NCBI GenBank assembly: GCA_936450465.1
Contig: OW388302.1
Location: 56,548,959 to 56,612,958 of the forward strand
DNA length: 64,000 nt
Origin: Gibbula magus
Taxonomy: Eukaryota > Mollusca > Gastropoda > Trochida > Trochidae
Reading direction: 5' to 3'
The translations under genes and the position numbers were made by a program. The notes under the pieces are model-generated. The model made no database searches, was not told the origin of the DNA, and saw only the letters and a program-made list of their open reading frames with translations. This document shows, piece after piece, positions 10,941-21,006 of the stretch. Numbering within the stretch: the stretch's first letter is position 1; each line of letters begins with the position of its first letter.

Positions 10941-11275
10941 GGGGCGGGATAGCGCAGAGGGGGCGGGATAGCGCAGTGGTTAACGCGTTCGGCTTCGGAT
11001 CAAGAGGTCCGGGGTTGGAGACCCGCCATGGGGGCGGCAACTTTCTCTGCAGTAGAGAACTGTTCTACATGCAGCAAGGTTTTGGTGCAATGCTACACTG
11101 AATTTCAGCGTAGTATCACCCATGGTTCGCTAGTTCCAGCCGCTGCTCACGGGTTTCACCACAATACATAGCCACATGGCGTTGCGGGCTTTCTCCCTGC
11201 CTTAATACTAGCAGCCGCGATATAAGTGAAATACTCTTGAAAGCAGCGTTAAACCCTAACTCACCTCACCTCACC
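10941..11275 (+). mobile_element. tRNA-SINE inserted directly behind the previous one
   Basis: It begins exactly at the end of the previous copy's target duplication. The first bases of the head are duplicated (GCGGGATAGCGCAG twice within about 20 bp). Full A box, a damaged B box (GGGGTTGGAGACCC), and a tail ending TAACTCACCTCACC. Confidence 0.85.
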
Positions 11276-11482
11276 TAACCGTGCATATGCCTCCTCTGCT
11301 AGGTTCAGGAGCCGTTCAGCAAATATTTGAACGCTTTCACCTGGACGTTGTTTAAGCGTCCCAAGCAGCATGAAAGCATGCTGGGGGTCAGTGATTTCAG
11401 CGAAATGCCTTGCCAGTTCATTCTTCAACTCGTCCCAGGTAGCCTGGTTATGGTCGTGCATGTAACGCTGAAAAAAATTTCT
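11276..11482 (-). pseudogene. Ty3/gypsy-type gag fragment
   Basis: The minus-strand peptide contains ATWDELKNELARHFAEI and LKQRPGESVQIFAERLLNLA, the W..L...L...F / L..L.Q...ESV..F..R...L pattern of the retrotransposon Gag domain. About 70 residues remain. The frame appears to continue for a few residues beyond the LINE-tail insertion at 11492-11548, so that insertion split it. No protease, RT or LTR was seen. Confidence 0.65.
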
Positions 11483-11491
11483 GACTGTGCC

Positions 11492-11548
11492 CGCCGCTAA
11501 TGGCTGCAATACTGCCGAAGCGGCGTTAAACAATAATTCACTCACTCA
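11492..11548 (+). mobile_element. Minimal LINE-tail insertion inside the gag fragment
   Basis: CGCCGCTAATGGCTGCAATA, GCCGAAGCGGCGTTAAACAA and a CTCA tail. The 9-bp duplication GACTGTGCC lies at 11483-11491 and 11549-11557. Confidence 0.85.
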
Positions 11549-11557
11549 GACTGTGCC

Positions 11558-12397
11558 ACTACTACTTTGGTATGCAATTAATTTCTTTTGATTTCCATTA
11601 GTATTGTTCAAAATTGAGTATTTCTCGATACTCTTACCCATGTTTTGAAGTTCTTAGGATCCCCCCTCAAAAGTACGGACAATATTTGAAATTCCATACG
11701 CGCTTAAAATTTGCAAACTGGTTTGTTATCTGCCCTGCTATACCCTGCAGAAAGTCGCCCAACTCCTGACTTGAGAGTACTAACAAAACACCTTTAGTTA
11801 CTTACGCATCTTATCTCCAGGCGCTTCTCATCCAAATGTCTGTCTTTGAGGATCCGGGTCACAGCACCATTTGGGGTCACATCCTTAAAAAGCTATTTTC
11901 ATATTCTTCATCGCCGCTAATGGCTGCAATACTGACGAAGCGGCGTTAAACAATAACTCCCTCACTCACTCTTCTTCTCCAGTTCCAAAAGGTCTAGAGA
12001 GCTGAAAAGTTGGCAAGTGACCCATTTTCTACTGTATACCCACATATTTCTTGAAAAACCAGTTTTCAGATTAAGTATAAATAACCTTGAAATTTTGGTA
12101 TTACTTAAGTCCTTTCTTCATTGCCATTGAAAAAGGTATGATCCAGCAGACAGCTAACCTCAGACCGATTATTGTGAGACATTTCATCTAAGAAAAGTAA
12201 TCAATTTATTATCATGAAAATACTTAAACATGTTTTAACCAAAGGGACCTTTGTTCTTTTTACTTTTATGATACACTTCACAACATGATGACAGTGAAGT
12301 GTTTCAGTCTGGTGATGATAGCTAGGAACTACAAGTAACCATTAAAATTGAGTCGATAAATCAATTGAAAATCGACTTTAAAAATTTGGGCTCCATT
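11558..12397. repeat. R2-family dispersed repeat and unassigned DNA
   Basis: From about 12029 onward the sequence matches 15369-15775 and partly 26815-26915. Shared landmarks are GACCCATTTTCTA, CAGTTTTCAGATT, GGTATGATCCA and ATTGAGTCGATAAATCA. The earlier part has no recognisable gene. Confidence 0.6.
11911..11970 (+). mobile_element. Minimal LINE-tail insertion (60 bp)
   Basis: Same core as the other tail insertions (CGCCGCTAATGGCTGC, AAGCGGCGTTAAACAA, CTCACTCACT). ATTCTTC before and CTTCTTC after suggest a short target duplication. Confidence 0.75.
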
Positions 12398-14280
12398 CAT
12401 CAGGCCTAAAAGGCCCGATGGGCTTATGGCATGGGATGTCGTCCGTCCGTAAACTTTTCAGTTTTTCGACTTCTTCTCCAGAACCAATGACTCCAGAGAG
12501 CTGAAATTTTATGTACAGACTCCTTGGCCAATGAGGATTCTAAATTGTAGATTTGGTGACCCTGTGACCCCAAATAAGGGCCACAGGGGTCATAACCTAA
12601 AAAGCTATTTTCATCTTCTCCAGAACCAATGACTCCAGAGAGCTGAAATTATATGTACAGACTCCTTGGCCAATGGGGATTCTAAATTGTAGATTTGGTG
12701 ACCCTGTGACCCCAAGTAAGGGCCTCACAGGCCATTACCTAAAATCCTGTTTTCATCTTTTTCTCCGGAACAAAAAGATCTAGAAGGCTGTAATATTGTA
12801 TGCAAACTCTTTAGCCAATGGGGATTCTAACTTGTAAATTTGGTGAACCTGTGACCCCAAATATGGGCCACAGCCTAAAAAACCTTTGAAAATGAATTTT
12901 GAACTGATATTTTATGTGCACTTCATTCACTTTAATTGAAATGTATGTCGACTGAGATAACAATCTACATTGTGGACATGTTTGTCAAATTGATGTAATC
13001 AATGTGATATGAGAACTATTGAATAGCCTATGAACTGAAAATTGTGACAAGGCATAAAGGACTAAATTGAAGAGGAGTTAATAATTCTTTTATTTTACAT
13101 GAAATATGTGAACTGCATATGACTGGTGATGAAATGATAAGATAAGATTATGTTCATCTTCTTCTCCAGAATGAAAAGACCTAGAAGGTTGTCATGTTGT
13201 GTAATGAGTCTTTAGCCAATGGAGATTCTAAATGTAGATTTGGTGACCATACGGCCCCAAATAAGGGCCACAGGGATCATAACCTAAAATCCTGTTTCAT
13301 CTTTTTCTCCGGATGAAAAAGACATAAAAGGCTGTAATATTGTATGCAAAATCTTTAGCTAATGGGGATTCTAACTTGTAAATTTGGTGACCCTGTGACT
13401 CCCTATGGGCCACAGCCTTAAAAACCTTTAAAAATGAATTTTGAACTGATATTTTATGGCACTTCCAATCACTATTTATTTGATCCCTAATAAAATCATC
13501 ATTTAGATATACGAGTCCTAACTTAGGTTTAAGAAATGCAGAATTGTAAACAAAAAGTAACTTTGCAGTTAATCTTAATCAGCAGGAATGTGAAATATAT
13601 GTCGACTTTAGATAACAATATACATTATGGACATGTTTGTCAAATTGATGTAATCAATGTGAAATGAGAACTATTGAATGGCCTATGAACTGAAAATTGT
13701 GACAAGGCATAAAGGACTAAATTGAAGAGGAGTTAAGAATTTCTTTTATTTTACATGAGATATGTGAACTGCATATGACTGGTTATGAAATGATAAGATA
13801 AGATTATTTTCATCTTTTCCTCCAGAACGAAAAGACCTAGAAGGTTGTCATGTTGTGTAAAGAGTCTTTAGCCAATGGAGATTCTAAATTGTAGATTTGG
13901 TGACCCAGTGGCCCCAAATAAGGGCCTCACAGGCCATTACCTAAAATCATCTTTTCATCCAGAACAAACTAGAAGAAATATTTTGTTCAGAATGTTTAGA
14001 TGTTTGGATGACAAGGCTTAGAACCGAGATTGTTTAGCCAAGGTGATTCTAATTTGTACTATTACCATGAGATTCATCACATTGCCTGTTCTATTTAAGC
14101 CTTATACAGTTAGATCAGTGCTGCCAGTGTTTAGTGCAAGCAAGAGTCTATTACATAATTTGGCGGAAAAACACAACTGGCTTGTAACCAGAGCCAAGGG
14201 GTCAGAACTGTTTAAGCAACTGTTTAAGCTCTCATGCTTTGTCACAATGCTGTCACAATAAATGTCAGTCACAATTTTGT
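12398..14280. repeat. R1-family interspersed element, copy 1
   Basis: About 1.9 kb, closely matching 29131-30900. It starts with a CATCAGGCC..AAAGGCCCGATGG hairpin and CGTCCGTCCGT. It then has several units of roughly 120-150 bp containing CCAGAGAGCTGAAAT, GGGGATTCTAA, TAGATTTGGTGACCC and CATCTTTTTCTCC. The canonical 3' hairpin is missing, so this copy looks truncated. No credible protein. Confidence 0.75.
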
Positions 14281-14589
14281 GGTAATATTCTTTTCCTTAA
14301 GGGTTTTAAACATTAAAATCCTCTCATACTTTGCCGAAATCGTAGTTTAACAGAAGGACCAATAGGTCTACCGGTATTGTATTCTTTAAAAAAGTCATGA
14401 CACTTCCTACTACACTCATAGTCTCTGCTATTCTTAGGTTAATTTGTCTGAAACCACTAGGAGTAAACATTCTCTTATCAAAGGTGGTATCTTGAGCTAC
14501 ATTTGTTACCACTGTAAGTTGTCTAAAGTTTGATGGCTGATTTATACCATTAGTCTTTCATTTATATTAAATGCTAGTTATGTCGTCGG

Positions 14590-14900
14590 CGTTCCCATGT
14601 CGTTTCCGGAGCAGATCTCTAAAACTATGTGACCAATCATCACCAAACTTGGTATTCTGTCTCTCCACATCATGTAGATGTGCCTTTTGGGGGTAAGAGA
14701 TTTTTTAAAATTTTATTTTTTTTATTTATTTCCACTTCATCGATTTGGACTTAGTCTTTTTCAAGGGTGTATTCGTTTCCGGAGCAGATCTCTAAAACTA
14801 TGCGACCAATCATCACCAAACTTGGCATGCTGCCTCTCCATACCATGCAGATGTGCCTTTTGGGGGTTAGAGATAATTTTTAAAAAATTTTTTTTTTATT
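14590..14900. repeat. Two-copy tandem repeat (about 178 bp)
   Basis: The block starting CGTTTCCGGAGCAGATCTCT occurs near 14594 and again near 14772, each followed by ACCAATCATCACCAAACTTG and TGCAGATGTGCCTTTTGGGG-like text. Non-coding. Confidence 0.8.
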
Positions 14901-15180
14901 TCAATGCAACAATTTGAATTATACAGAGAACATTAATGGTGCTTTATGATAGTATTGTTTAGAGGTTTGGAGCATTTGAGGAAGGGGGAGACATCTGTTT
15001 TTATGGGTAAAAACACTTTCTAGTTTTCTGTTAGAATGATCTCTCTTTACAATTCTTTGTCTTTTCAAATACATCTCTTTAATTATTTTATAATGGTTGA
15101 ACACAAATAATGTATAATAATTGTATATTTGCAAGTAAATAATTAAAAAAATTAATGAATGAGACACTGGCTTTGTCTTT
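14901..15180. other. AT-rich DNA, no gene seen
   Basis: No supported feature. Confidence 0.5.
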
Positions 15181-15780
15181 AATCTTCAAACAGGAAAAAA
15201 AAGGGATCAGTGATTAGTTATGAAAACAACCAACCCAGTCAATTAACCCTATTATGAACATATTTAGGTCAACTGGCCTATTTTCATTTCCCACATGTGC
15301 TAAAAATGATGTCATGATCTATTTTTAGGTAACATCAAAGCTGTTGCTAAGGAATGAACATAATTAGGGTGACCCATTTTCTATTGTATACCTCCTATTT
15401 CTTGAAACAAACCAGTTTAAACCAGTTTTCAGATTTAGTATAAATAATCTTGAAATTATAATGTTACTTAAATCCTTTCTTCATTACCATTGGAAAAGGT
15501 ATGATCCAACAGACAGCTAATCTCAGGCCGATTATTGTGAGACATCTTATCTAAGAAAAAATTAGTAATTATTTTATCATTGTGAAAATGTTTTAACTTT
15601 TAACCCTAAGTTCTTCAGATTTGTTAATACTTTTTTTTATTATTCACAATATGATGACAGTGAAGTGTTTCAGTCTGGCAAGGAACTACAAGTAACCATT
15701 AAAATTGAGTCGATAAATCATTTGAAAACCGACTTAAAAAATAATAGTCATTTGGGCTCCAATTTCATTTGTTCATGGCC
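15181..15780. repeat. R2-family dispersed repeat, copy 2
   Basis: Matches 26625-26910 over its 5' half (CAGTGATTAGTTATGAAAAC, CAACCCAGTCAATTAACCC, GATGTCATGATCTATTTTTA) and 12029-12385 over its 3' half. Non-coding. Confidence 0.75.
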
Positions 15781-16279
15781 CCATTTTTTTTGCGTGATTA
15801 ATTTGGATTTAATTGATCCAGGTTAAATGCCGGGATCAGGAACAGGTACTCAATTCTGAAATGAACATAACGCAAACATAAGCTTTAGTATAGGACATTA
15901 TGTGTAATAAACTATTAAAAACAACTATTCTGATAATTTTCATATTGAGATGAGATGCAGCTAAGCAAAATTAAATAAATTTATATGTGACAACATAATA
16001 ATAATGAATTATATATATACATGTAAGCAAGTTGTTCCTTCAGGTAGGCCACCTCCGCTTTTAGGCAGTTAAGCTCCTCCTGTAGGGGTCTGACTAGTGG
16101 GGCTGGTTTGGACATTAGTAATAATAATAATAATAATAATAATAATGGGCATTTATAAAGCGCTATATCCATACACAAGGTTCTATTACCAAAAGTTGTG
16201 ACATAGGTAAAATACTCTGTATTTCCACATCTAAAACATCAAATACATTATAGTCAGTTAAGAGAAAACATCAACTTAC
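15781..16279. other. Unassigned DNA with (ATT)n tract
   Basis: A (TAA)n run at about 16116-16145 is followed by GGGCATTTATAAAGCGC, a short motif common in invertebrate dispersed repeats. A minus-strand peptide of about 30 residues next to it (LQEELNCLKAEVAYLKEQL) looks like coiled coil, but no gene model can be supported. Confidence 0.4.
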
Positions 16280-16939
16280 AAGGGTGAGGCAGGTCTATAA
16301 GGTGCAGGTGGGGCAGAGGGTTGTTGCTGCATCTGCTGTTGCTGTTATAAAACATGAAAACAATTTAGTAGTTCATTAACCTTCCGTTTTTTATGTGTCT
16401 TCCTTTTGTTTCTTAATCAGTGCAGCAGGGAAAATAAACCCTAGTTGTTTCACTGTTAACACAATAAAAAAAGAAAATCAAAAATAGGAATACTTACAGC
16501 ATCCAATTCCTCCAAGAAGTGGATGATTTCTTGATCATCCCTGTAACCAATAGATTCCTATGTTTTACAGTACAAGTTAACTCATTATCAAGGGTCTTTT
16601 AATAAATCTATCTAATTTTATAGTCATACATATAATACAACTTTATAAAAAAAACGCATCCATTTCTTAAAACTGAAGAAGTTTAACAAATGGAGATTAA
16701 CAAAATCTTATAAATCTTAGGGGATACACTTTAGCAGTACTGAACAAAAATAAATAGCAGAAAATAACTTACATAGTAGAGATGGTTTGGTTGAACCAAT
16801 CTTGTGCATTTTCATCACTGAAAAAAATAACCAAAAAAGTTATAGTAAGGAATAGTAACATGTATGTATGATAAATACTAGAAATGTAAATTCATATTAA
16901 AAACAAATATTGGAAATAACTCACAAGTTTTCCATACTG
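16280..16939 (-). CDS. Candidate host gene: four consecutive micro-exons
   Basis: On the minus strand, four short segments each have an AG acceptor and a GT donor: 16925-16939 (15 nt, donor GTGAGT), 16773-16817 (45 nt, acceptor TTTTTTTCAG, donor GTAAGT), 16498-16540 (43 nt, donor GTAAGT) and 16280-16341 (62 nt, donor GTAAGT). The junction phases are compatible and the frame stays open across all four. The 45-nt exon encodes DENAQDWFNQTIST, the 43-nt exon DDQEIIHFLEELDA, and the last a Gln/Pro-rich piece QQQMQQQPSAPPAPYRPASP. The peptide is acidic, then low-complexity, and I recognise no family. Related exons lie on the plus strand at 34100 and 44414-44689. The start and end of the gene are not visible. 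Confidence 0.5.
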
Positions 16940-17529
16940 CTGTACAGATCTCAGGATGTATGGTAGAAAATGGAATGTACATAGACCTATATACTGGGGA
17001 TGGGAAGCAATAATCATTTATCCTCAGGATGCTATGCATACATTCATGGCTAATAAATGAACATAGAGCCCTTGATAAGTATATATAATGAATGTTTGAA
17101 TGGTCAATCATGCCAAATTTGTCACACTGAGATGCAAATGACCGCTACAAACATGCTCACTGACATGCAGTGTAAGTAACAACTATTTTAGGACAATAAC
17201 ATGTCAGATGTGTATAGAGTAAATGAGATATGGGTATATACGCATTACGTGTTCGTGGAATCGACTACTACTATTTTAGTGCAAAGTGTTACATACGCAT
17301 TGGGTACTACGCATTACGCAGTACGCACCCCATACACATGGAATCCCGGCCTTATTGAGAAATTATGGAAATGCTAACGTTGACAAATTGGACGGTTAGG
17401 TTCCTGAAAAAGCTGACACTTTTTTTTTCATTGAATGATTGAAAATATTTAACAATGATAAATTTAGAAATATAATAGTCAGGGACTAGCTACCAGAGTC
17501 CCAGCAGATGTAAGTGAGTGATGTAAGTG
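16940..17529. other. No gene seen
   Basis: AT-rich DNA, possibly intron of the micro-exon gene. The stretch around 17345-17430 resembles 27200-27290, another dispersed repeat. Confidence 0.5.
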
Positions 17530-17828
17530 TATGTGAATCGCAGTGGTTAGCGCGTTCGGCTTCGGATCAAGAGGTTTGGAGTTCGAATCCCGCCAGGGGC
17601 ACGTCAACTTTGTCTGCAGAGGTTTGGGTGCAATGCTACACTGAATTTCAGCGTAGTACCACCCATGGTTTGCTAGGTCCAGCCGATGCTCGCAGGTTTC
17701 ACCACAATGCATAGCCACATGGCATTGCGGGCTTTCTCCCTGCCATAATACTAACAGCTGCGATATAAGTGAAATACTCTTGAAAGCGGCGTTAAACCCC
17801 AACTCACTCACTCACTACTCACTCACTC
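17530..17828 (+). mobile_element. tRNA-SINE
   Basis: ATCGCAGTGGTTAGCGCG (A box), GGAGTTCGAATCCCGCC (intact B box), the family body, then GCGGCGTTAAACCCCAACTC and (ACTC)n. Confidence 0.9.
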
Positions 17829-18368
17829 AAAACTTCATGCTTGAGTGAACGCATGGTTTTACAAGGTGTATATCCTTAGGGCAGAAGCAATTTCAAGGTC
17901 AACTGAACAAAGTAGCCACAAGGCCTTCTTCTGAAACTGTTCATGCTTGAGTGAACTTTAGACAACCAGAAGCCTGGAGGTCAAGTTAAGAGATAATAAG
18001 CTGGTGTACTGGGCTAGTCAGACTGGCCACTTGTTTGGTTTTCACGGTCAACTAGTTTTCTAAAACACATGCGAAAATGATCTTATAATATTGACATTAT
18101 TTTCTCCCTGAATTTTTTTTTTTCAAGAAAACAAGGTTTTGGAAGACAAATATTTTTTTCTTATTCCATACATCTCTCATTCATCATACAGTTAATTTGT
18201 TCAGTTATTTTAATGTTGTAAAATAAAATAAAAAATAATTACTAACGTAAAGCTTCACTGGAATGTCGACACTTAGAATAAACTTAACTGTATATATGAG
18301 ACGCTGACTTCTCTTATGTCTTAAACAGGTGTAGTAAACCTATACTATCGTGATCACTTTACCATTAA
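17829..18368. other. No gene seen
   Basis: AT-rich, with no supported feature. Confidence 0.55.
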
Positions 18369-18659
18369 TATAAACTAACGGGCAAAAGAAACGATACCAC
18401 GTATAATTGACCAATAAATGACAAATACAAAATGATACAAATTTTATTTCATTTCTCATCTGTAAACAACTGAATAGTTTATCAAACAATCAAATATTGA
18501 TGTCTTTCCGATCAATGTGTTAACAAGTACAGCTTGTTAAAGTACAGACATGAAATTGTCCTGAATTCGATCAGCACCTTCGAAAACAGAATCCACACCA
18601 ACACGTCCTCAGTATCTTGCATGGCCACAACGGGCCTCGGTGCATGCCCCAACAAGTTC

Positions 18660-19621
18660 TCAGTATCGCGTATGGCCACCACGGGCCTCGATGCATGCAT
18701 GAACTCGACGTCGTGCTGAGAATATGAGACGGATGATAACACGGTCTGGTATTCTCTGCCATTCCTCTCTCAGGGCTCGAGCGAGCTCTTGTCGGTTTCC
18801 TGGAACCACAGCTCTTTGGCGGATTTGACGTCCCAAATGGTCCCATAAATGTTCAATAGGTGAAAGGTCAGGTGATCTGGCAGGCCATGGCAACACATTG
18901 ACGTTGTTTCTTTGGAGAAACTCCCTGGTTATACGGGCTGTATGGGGACGGGCGTTATCCTGCTGGAAGAGCGTTCTGTTGTTGTGCTGCTGCAGGAATG
19001 GTAGGAGAACTGGGCGGAGAATCTGATCAATGTACCTCTGTGCGTTGAGATTCCCATCCACGACAACAAGATCAGTCTTCCCTTGTCCGCTAATTCCTCC
19101 CCACACCATGACGCTGCCACCGCCAAATGGTACAACAGTCTGAATACAACAACGTCGAAAACGTTCACCCCGACGTCGATACACCCGCGTTCTTCCATCA
19201 TTCTTGTACAGTTGGAACCGACTCTCATCCGAAAAGATTACCCTTCGCCAGTTCCGAGCCTGCCATTGCCGAACGTTACGTGCCCATTGGAGACGTTGAC
19301 GTCGATGTTGACGCGTCAGGTGCACGCCCCGGTTGGGTCTGTAGGCGCGGATACCATGCTGTCTGAGACGTCTGGCCGCTGTTCTTCGACTGATAGCGTG
19401 TCCAAGCCCAGTCGTCGCTGATTCCGTCACTGTCAGGAACCGGTTCCTCAAATGCAGAATTCTTAAATGGCGGTCCTCGTTGGCGGTCGTTACACGGGGT
19501 CTTCCACTCCTTGGCATGTCCACTGTTCTCCCCGTCTGCCTGTAGCGTCTCATCAGTCTGGTGATGGTAATGCGTGCACAGCCCAGCGTCGTAGCCACGT
19601 GTGCATGCGTTGCACCCATCT
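18660..19621 (-). pseudogene. Tc1 transposase, main part (DD34E)
   Basis: About 320 residues. The N-terminal part has the end of an HTH (TTLGCARITITRLMRRYRQT) and the GRPR-type motif SGRPRVTT. The catalytic core shows FSDESRF (first D), LFQQDNARPHTA (second D) and SPDLSPIEHLW (E), with exactly 34 residues between the second D and the E. All three acidic residues are intact. The first residues are separated from this part by the 4.5-kb nested element and lie at 24166-24218, so the gene is inactivated by insertion, not by point decay. Confidence 0.92.
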
Positions 19622-20072
19622 GGACATAGCCCACAATTCCATGCGCTAACTTTTACCTCAACCCGGAAACAATTCAGAGCCAATGTAGTCCCTAGTGTAG
19701 GGGCTGTTTCTCGTACTTGTAAAGATTATTTTGTGACATGTGATGGTTCAAATGAAAGGTCTGATACTGTAGTATGTGTGTGATTTTTTCTGGGTCTTAG
19801 ATTTACTGCTATAGTGTTGGTGTGAGCAGGCAAAGTGACCCCAAATTGAAGGTCGAGGGTCACGGACCAACCTTGAAGGCAAGGTCACATTTGTTTACCC
19901 TGGCTACCGGCCAAAAATGCCACGAAACCTATGCTCAATTTTTGACTGAAAAGTGGTCTATGGCAGGTAAGTCAGTATGCAAAAGCTGAATGCCCAACGA
20001 GATATAGGGAATTGGCTGTATTAGAAAGACAATGATGATAGAACTACTTGAAATTAATTGTGGGCTGTGGCC
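19622..20072 (+). repeat. 451-bp direct repeat, left copy
   Basis: Begins GGACATAGCCCACAATT, ends AATTGTGGGCTGTGGCC, so each copy carries its own inverted termini and could be a unit in its own right. Contains GGTCGAGGGTCAC and CAAGGTCACA half-site-like motifs. Non-coding. Confidence 0.9.
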
Positions 20073-20382
20073 TGATATGGACAGCACTGAGAATGTTGGG
20101 TTGTTGTGTTTGATGTGCAATAACTTTGTCAGTTTGCTATCTTTTTGCTTGAAATTTGGTACACTAATACATTACACTTATAGAAATCAGGGAATTTATG
20201 CAGTTTCATTGGATATTATTTTTTTGATTTTTTAAAAATTTTACTGTAGAAATATTTATATTTTCTATAGTTATATTGTAATATGATTTTCCTAGCATGT
20301 CAAATAAGTCATGTAAAATCTAAATATTGAATATTTGTGTATTACTACACTCAATAGAGCAGAGTAAGCACATGTCAGCAAG

Positions 20383-20751
20383 ATGGAAGCTTTTTTCAAG
20401 AAATACCAGGCTAAAATTCAGGAACACAGCCTGAAAGAAGATAGGTGTATGATATGGCAAAGAGCTCTGAAGCCAGCTGGCTATGGTGTCATTAGATATT
20501 CATCTCCTGTCACAAATAAATGGCATACAATAAATGCTCACAGACTGAGCTACATTGTTTTCAATGAAAAGTTCATTGATGATGACCTTCATGTCAGCCA
20601 TTTATGTCATAATAAGAGATGTGTTTTGGTTGCGCATCTATCCGCAGAACCAGCCAGTGTCAATGCCGATAGGTGCAAATGTTTAAACCGACAGACTTGC
20701 AGTGGCCATAATCCATATCAGGATTGTCTACTTGCATACTATGAAGAATAA
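20383..20751 (+). CDS. His-Me finger (zinc-loop) endonuclease-like protein
   Basis: 122 residues. The core resembles the zinc-binding loop region of His-Me homing endonucleases. Residues 46-60 (KWHTINAHRLSYIVF) provide the substrate-binding strand. HVSHLCHNKRCV (70-81) gives the catalytic His and first zinc ligands. The C-terminal RCKCLNRQTCSGHNPYQDC (97-115) supplies further Cys/His ligands. The asparagine usually seen in VNxxHL is replaced here (VLVAHL). Enzymes of this fold nick or cut DNA; a role in mobilising the host element is inference. A polyadenylation signal AATAAA follows near 20923. The start at 20383 is the first ATG of the frame and gives a family-typical length. Confidence 0.65.
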   Translation: MEAFFKKYQAKIQEHSLKEDRCMIWQRALKPAGYGVIRYSSPVTNKWHTINAHRLSYIVFNEKFIDDDLHVSHLCHNKRCVLVAHLSAEPASVNADRCKCLNRQTCSGHNPYQDCLLAYYEE

Positions 20752-21006
20752 CAGACACATAATATCATGTTAGGTTTGTTTTAATTGCATATATATTATT
20801 ATCTGTAAGAACATTCATCACATGTGATCTCATTTCAATAATATTGGGATAACACAATGACAATTTGCCAATATGGATATGAAATAATCATAAATCAATC
20901 AGTATATTGTACAAATCATGAAATAAAATCAATTTTCTGTCATGCTAAGACAGTACAGTTGCATTCAAATCCTAAATTCACAATATAACATTGCTCCGCA
21001 GAATTG

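Noticed and set aside
14043..14261. Short ORF also present at 30682
   Set aside because: It lies in the R1 repeat, is not preserved beyond the shared DNA and has no domain.
19083..19783. Plus-strand ORFs opposite the Tc1 transposase
   Set aside because: Antisense shadows of a clear DD34E transposase.
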